56,757 bases of DNA, taken from assembly GCF_000428745.1 (NCBI RefSeq), contig NZ_AUAN01000011.1, positions 1 to 56,757 of the forward strand, in the 5' to 3' direction. Shown here one piece after another: positions 53,358-56,757 of the stretch (positions are counted from its first letter, which is position 1; each line of letters begins with the position of its first letter). The DNA is from Veillonella magna DSM 19857. GTDB taxonomy: Bacteria > Bacillota > Negativicutes > Veillonellales > Veillonellaceae. A model generated the notes under the pieces. It was not told the DNA's origin. It was given only the letters and a program-made list of their open reading frames with translations, and searched no databases. The translations under genes and the position numbers were made by a program.

Positions 53358-54098
53358 TTACTGAAGATAGAACGTAATTGATGCATTTTTGGTTACGGTC
53401 GTAGATCCGCCTTCAACAGGAGTTGCGGTACTCATCGAGGCAGCTAGTTTATACATGCGCGGAAGGTTGTCCATTTCATAGCTTTGTGTGCCACTGATAG
53501 ATACGTTTTTTACTCCACCTACAGAACGTCCAAGAGCGGCAGCAATAATTTCGGCTTGATGGTGCGCATTCTTGATGGCTTCCGTAGTAAGCTGATCGTT
53601 TAATGCTTGGGTTACATCATTTTCAAAATTGAGAGAGTTGACATTGGTAGCACCGCTAGCTACAGCGGCATCAATCACTTTGCCTACTTTGTTGATGTCC
53701 GTAATTTTTACATTTACCGTGTTGGATACAGTATAGCCGGTAATAGTATTGCGGTTACGGGTATTGTTGGCGTTATAGTCGTAATTGGGATTAATAGAAA
53801 TGTTGGAAGTTTGAATGTTATTTTTAGTAATACCCATGGCAGTTAGGCGAGAAATCAAGTCACTCATGACACGGTCGTTGGCATTTTTGGCCGTATTCAC
53901 CGAAGCGTCTTGCGAAGTAATTCCCAATGTGAGCATTGCATAGCTAGGAGCCAGCGAGCGGGTTGCTGTACCGCTCACTTGGATTTCAGGTACGTCCTGT
54001 CCGGCTGGAGCGGCGGCTAACGAAGCACCGCCAAAAGTTGTTGTAGCTAATGTGGCAACAAGAAGTGCTTTGGCTGCTAATTTTTTTGTGATTGTCAT
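53358..54098 (-). CDS. SIMPL-domain (DUF541) secreted protein
   Basis: 246 residues with a signal peptide (cleavage after SLAAAPA, about 31). The DUF541/SIMPL core begins EIQVSGTATRSLAPSYAMLTLGITSQ and ends with TKNASITFYLQ. Such proteins form periplasmic oligomers of unclear role, linked to stress. GAGGAGG upstream. Single gene with its own terminator. Confidence 0.9.
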   Translation of the reverse strand: MTITKKLAAKALLVATLATTTFGGASLAAAPAGQDVPEIQVSGTATRSLAPSYAMLTLGITSQDASVNTAKNANDRVMSDLISRLTAMGITKNNIQTSNISINPNYDYNANNTRNRNTITGYTVSNTVNVKITDINKVGKVIDAAVASGATNVNSLNFENDVTQALNDQLTTEAIKNAHHQAEIIAAALGRSVGGVKNVSISGTQSYEMDNLPRMYKLAASMSTATPVEGGSTTVTKNASITFYLQ

Positions 54099-54264
54099 TA
54101 CAATTCCTCCTCACAACTGATAGTACATTACATATTATAATAATAGCATATCATCATTCTGTGAAGGACACATGAATAATTTTTCCTTGCAGAGGAAACA
54201 AATTAATTAAAAATGCCTGTATGAATCAGAATATATAAGAAAATGTACACTTGTAGGATAACTT

Positions 54265-54292
54265 TTGCATTTATTTAGGTCTGTGTTACAAT
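54265..54292 (+). promoter_or_regulatory. Nitroreductase promoter
   Basis: TTGCAT (54265-54270), 16 bp, TACAAT (54287-54292) with upstream TG (extended -10). Confidence 0.65.
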
Positions 54293-54307
54293 ACTCTTAG
54301 ATTAAAG

Positions 54308-54340
54308 ATTGTCTATATAATTTAAAAATTGTCTATATAA
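54308..54340 (+). repeat. 13-bp direct repeat in the nitroreductase leader
   Basis: ATTGTCTATATAA at 54308-54320 and 54328-54340, 20 bp apart (about two helical turns), between promoter and ribosome site. Position suits a regulator binding site. Confidence 0.7.
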
Positions 54341-54360
54341 CAGATTTGGGAGGTCATTCT

Positions 54361-55116
54361 ATGAATCCTATTGACATTTTATTAAATCATAAAAGTATAC
54401 GTGAATTTAAGTCGAGCCCGATTCCTCCGCAGCAATTAAGTATATTGTTAGATGTGGCGAAGCGAACCGCTAGTAGCCAAGGAATGCAAAGCTTTAGCAT
54501 TATTCGCATTGTGAATCCGGAGCTTAAGGCTAAAATTGCAGAAGTTTGTACACAGCCATATGTAGCGCGTATGCCTGAATTATTCATTTTTATTATTGAC
54601 GTATATCGAAATTCATGTATTGCTCGTGAACAAGGCGTATTCAATGATGCGGAATGTGATAGTGATCGCTTTTTCCAGGGGTGGACCGATGCTTGTTTAG
54701 CGGCTCAAAATATGGTAGGTGCTGCTGAGTTGGCCGGCTTTGGTACCGTGTATTTAGGCAGTATTCTTAATGATGTGCCAAAGATGATTGAACTGTTAGA
54801 TTTGCCGGAGTTTACTTTCCCCGTAGTAGGTCTTGGTTTGGGTGTACCGGATCAAAAGCCTCAGCTTAAACCGCGTATGGCACGAGAAGCCAATGTGTTT
54901 GACGACACATATCACGTGTTTGATAATTATTTAGAATTGATGGAAGATTACGATGAAGAGATGACTGAGTATTATGATTTGCGTGATGCTAATCGTCGGA
55001 TGGATTCCTTTACATTACAAATTGCAAAGAAATTACAGAATCCGCAATTAAGCCGTCAACATCTTATCGAGCAAGCAGAAGCACAAGGTTTCAAATTTCA
55101 TTTGCCACAGAAATAG
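54361..55116 (+). CDS. Nitroreductase-family FMN oxidoreductase (NfsA-like)
   Basis: 251 residues from the ATG at 54361 (GGGAGGT upstream). NHKSIREFKSSPIPPQQLSILLDVAKRTASSQGMQSFSII binds FMN; DACLAAQNMVGAAELAGFGTVYLGSI and VVGLGLGVPDQKPQLKPRM are the NfsA-type signatures. Reduces nitro groups, quinones or flavins using NAD(P)H. Followed after 59 bp by the flavoprotein at 55176. Confidence 0.9.
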   Translation: MNPIDILLNHKSIREFKSSPIPPQQLSILLDVAKRTASSQGMQSFSIIRIVNPELKAKIAEVCTQPYVARMPELFIFIIDVYRNSCIAREQGVFNDAECDSDRFFQGWTDACLAAQNMVGAAELAGFGTVYLGSILNDVPKMIELLDLPEFTFPVVGLGLGVPDQKPQLKPRMAREANVFDDTYHVFDNYLELMEDYDEEMTEYYDLRDANRRMDSFTLQIAKKLQNPQLSRQHLIEQAEAQGFKFHLPQK

Positions 55117-55175
55117 TGTAATTTTGTAAATGTAGTTTGTAATAGTTAGAAGGTATACAAGAGTAAAAGAATTAT

Positions 55176-56138
55176 ATGATTTATGATGTAGCAATTGTAG
55201 GAGGAGGTCCGGCAGGATTGTCGGCCGCACTGACAGCCAGAGTAAGGGGGCAGTCCGTCGTCGTTTTTGAAGGAGCAAATTTTAGTGATAAATTACGGCG
55301 TGCCCCGCGCATAGATAATTATCCGGGTTTGCCAACGGTGAGCGGTGAAGTATTTATGGATAATTTACAAGCGCAGGTGTGTAATCTTGAGCCGGTGATT
55401 GTAAAGAAGCGCATTCAAAGTGTATTTCCAGGTCGTCCTTTTGTCCTGATGGCCGCTGACGAAGTGTATCAAGCAAAGTCTGTCATTTTAGCTACGGGCG
55501 TGCCGGTGAGTAGACCGATTGCTGGAGAGAGCCGGCTGTTGGGGCGCGGTGTCAGTTATTGCGCCGTTTGTGATGGTAATTTTTTTAAAGACAAAGAAAT
55601 TGCTATTCATATAAGTTCAAAAGCTGAATGGAGTAGTGTGCAATATCTATCAGAACTAGCTAGTACTATACATATATACCCTGTAGGTGAAGTGGCTGTA
55701 CTAGTTCGTAAAAAATTAGAGAATCAAAATGGAGGTACTGGAGTAGATACAAAGAAGTATACATTTGATGTAGCGACAGGACGAGCTTTGCAGGAAATCA
55801 TTATTCCGGCAAATTGTACACTTCATCTTGGCGATCCATGGCATGCTATTATAGGCGAGAAAAAAGTAGAAGCTATTGAAACAAAGAAGGGGCGTTTATC
55901 TGTTGATGGAGTATTTATTCTCCGCGAAGCAGATCCTCCTGATAAATTAGTAGAGGGCTTGGGTATGTCTAATGGAGCAGTGTCGGTAGGCCGTGGCATG
56001 GAAACAAATATTGTGGGACTGTATGCGGTAGGTGACATGACTGGACAGCCACTACAGGTAGCGAAGGCGGTAGGCGAAGGACAGATTGCAGCGCTCAGTG
56101 CGGTTCGTTACGTAGAGGAAGCATACTTAAATACGTAA
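55176..56138 (+). CDS. Thioredoxin-reductase-like flavoprotein lacking NADPH motifs
   Basis: 320 residues. FAD site VAIVGGGPAGLSAALTA (5-21), redox motif YCAVCDG near 131 and C-terminal GLYAVGDMTGQPLQVAKAVGEGQIAALSAV are those of TrxB. But the NADPH site GGGDSA is replaced by IHISSKAEWSSVQ and the IHRRxxxR phosphate-binding motif by IHIYPVGE. Thioredoxin reductases with this loss are known that take electrons from ferredoxin or a flavin instead. Electron donor here is inferred, not shown. Confidence 0.85.
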   Translation: MIYDVAIVGGGPAGLSAALTARVRGQSVVVFEGANFSDKLRRAPRIDNYPGLPTVSGEVFMDNLQAQVCNLEPVIVKKRIQSVFPGRPFVLMAADEVYQAKSVILATGVPVSRPIAGESRLLGRGVSYCAVCDGNFFKDKEIAIHISSKAEWSSVQYLSELASTIHIYPVGEVAVLVRKKLENQNGGTGVDTKKYTFDVATGRALQEIIIPANCTLHLGDPWHAIIGEKKVEAIETKKGRLSVDGVFILREADPPDKLVEGLGMSNGAVSVGRGMETNIVGLYAVGDMTGQPLQVAKAVGEGQIAALSAVRYVEEAYLNT

Positions 56139-56161
56139 AGTAGGGTTTGATAGTTAGTAAG

Positions 56162-56227
56162 CTTATAAAAAGAGCGGCTCTACTCTGAATCTGTAAAAGA
56201 TATCAGAGGGGGCCGCTGTTTTATAAG
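56162..56227 (+). terminator. Large terminator-like hairpin
   Basis: Outer CTTATAAAA (56162-56170)/TTTTATAAG (56219-56227), middle AGCGGC/GCCGCT, inner CTCTGA/TCAGAG, after the flavoprotein. The rest of 56139-56404 is AT-rich with no gene. Confidence 0.8.
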
Positions 56228-56404
56228 TATCTTAATAAAATAGCAGGGAGAAAAGGAGTTGATAGTTTATTTTTTCAAGTAGTAATTTTACGTACATGGA
56301 ACTTTACATGACAGAGAGCTTTAGAGATGGTGGAAGGTATAAGTTAATAAAATTAGAAATAAAATTCTAAATTGCAATATGAAATTGAACACTCGTTACA
56401 TCCG

Positions 56405-56746
56405 TTAGCTTTCTAATTTCGTCAAGGAATGCCTCTCGTGGTATACGGTAGCCAAGAATGCTTCAATAGCACCGGCCTTCAAGGTATTGAAAGAACCTTT
56501 TCTAGATGCTTCATAACTGCCCTGACCACGATCGGCCAAGTACATGAGTACTGATGTACCTTGCTTGATTTGTACTACGGTGCCACGTTTGATTTCAGTA
56601 TGAATCGTTGTTCTAGAACGACCAAGTGCTTTGGCAATGGCTGATTTCGGGACATTAGCCTGCAGCTGCTTTTCAATGTAGAAACGTTCTTCATACGAAA
56701 GGTGTTTGTTTGTACGCAATGATGTGTTATGATTAGTGTAGTCCAT
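56405..56746 (-). pseudogene. Truncated IS30-family transposase
   Basis: 113 residues from the minus-strand ATG at 56746. It has the IS30 helix-turn-helix (HLSYEERFYIEKQLQANVPKSAIAKALGRSRTTIHTEIKRGTV, about 14-55) and then the start of the linker (YLADRGQGSYEASRKGS), but ends after HSLTKLES with none of the DDE catalytic domain; full IS30 transposases are over 300 residues. So the element is cut off or decayed on this side. The 5' flank continues beyond the window. Confidence 0.85.
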
Positions 56747-56757
56747 AGTGATACCTC

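Noticed and set aside
1-56757. tRNA, rRNA or other standard structural RNA genes
   Set aside because: No cloverleaf, rRNA or tmRNA-like sequence was recognised by eye; a covariance-model search would be needed to be certain.

Overview
The window looks like chromosomal DNA of an anaerobic, diderm member of the Firmicutes (Negativicutes, Veillonellaceae in the wide sense). The genes have Gram-positive style Shine-Dalgarno sites and sigma-A type promoters, yet there is an LptD/OstA-like outer-membrane assembly protein (14526-16076). The metabolism is anaerobic: SCIFF peptide and maturase, hydrogenase maturation genes, an NfnAB-type transhydrogenase and an iron alcohol dehydrogenase. The genus cannot be fixed from the sequence alone.

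Layout. 1-702 has no gene and is dense in repeats: a 19-bp tandem repeat, two long hairpins sharing an apical loop, and 21-bp iteron-like repeats in front of a helix-turn-helix protein (703-1740). 1670-4132 is an SsuABC-type ABC transporter, followed by a divergent HutP homologue and a zinc-type ABC binding lipoprotein. 6062-7771 is SCIFF plus its radical-SAM maturase; 7828-12688 is hypFCDE. 12802-16076 holds envelope proteins, 16179-23087 housekeeping and unknown genes (galU, YerC-like, TSUP exporter, SDR, YkvA-like, thioesterase, murI, CofE-like). 23147-28096 carries a hydantoinase-like protein, an HDAC-family amidohydrolase, an RNase PH/RdgB fusion and a phosphodiesterase. 28306-34226 holds speD, malic enzyme, alcohol dehydrogenase and a fused NfnAB-like protein.

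34227-45820 is a histidine utilisation region: hutU-hutI, a SARP/BTAD-ATPase-TPR regulator, a YuiF-like permease with hutH, and a convergent CdaR/PucR-type regulator. Together these would import histidine and convert it to formiminoglutamate; the enzyme for the last step is not here. The SARP gene is preceded by four exactly 13-bp-phased heptamers, which look like an operator.

46118-56757 contains a flavin disulfide oxidoreductase, a CDF metal exporter with a Fur-box-like upstream sequence, sstT, a complete 1725-bp lnu(C) transposon of MTnSag1 type with a perfect 8-bp target duplication, ubiE/menG, a SIMPL-domain protein, a nitroreductase, a thioredoxin-reductase-like flavoprotein whose NADPH-binding motifs are gone, and a truncated IS30-type transposase at the right edge.

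The least explained signals are the hairpin family with a shared GGTCTWDCGAA loop (1-330 and 34262-34330, the latter expanded into 75-bp repeats), the phased heptamers at 38261-38306, and the HutP homologue lacking two metal-binding histidines. No rRNA, tRNA or CRISPR array was seen.
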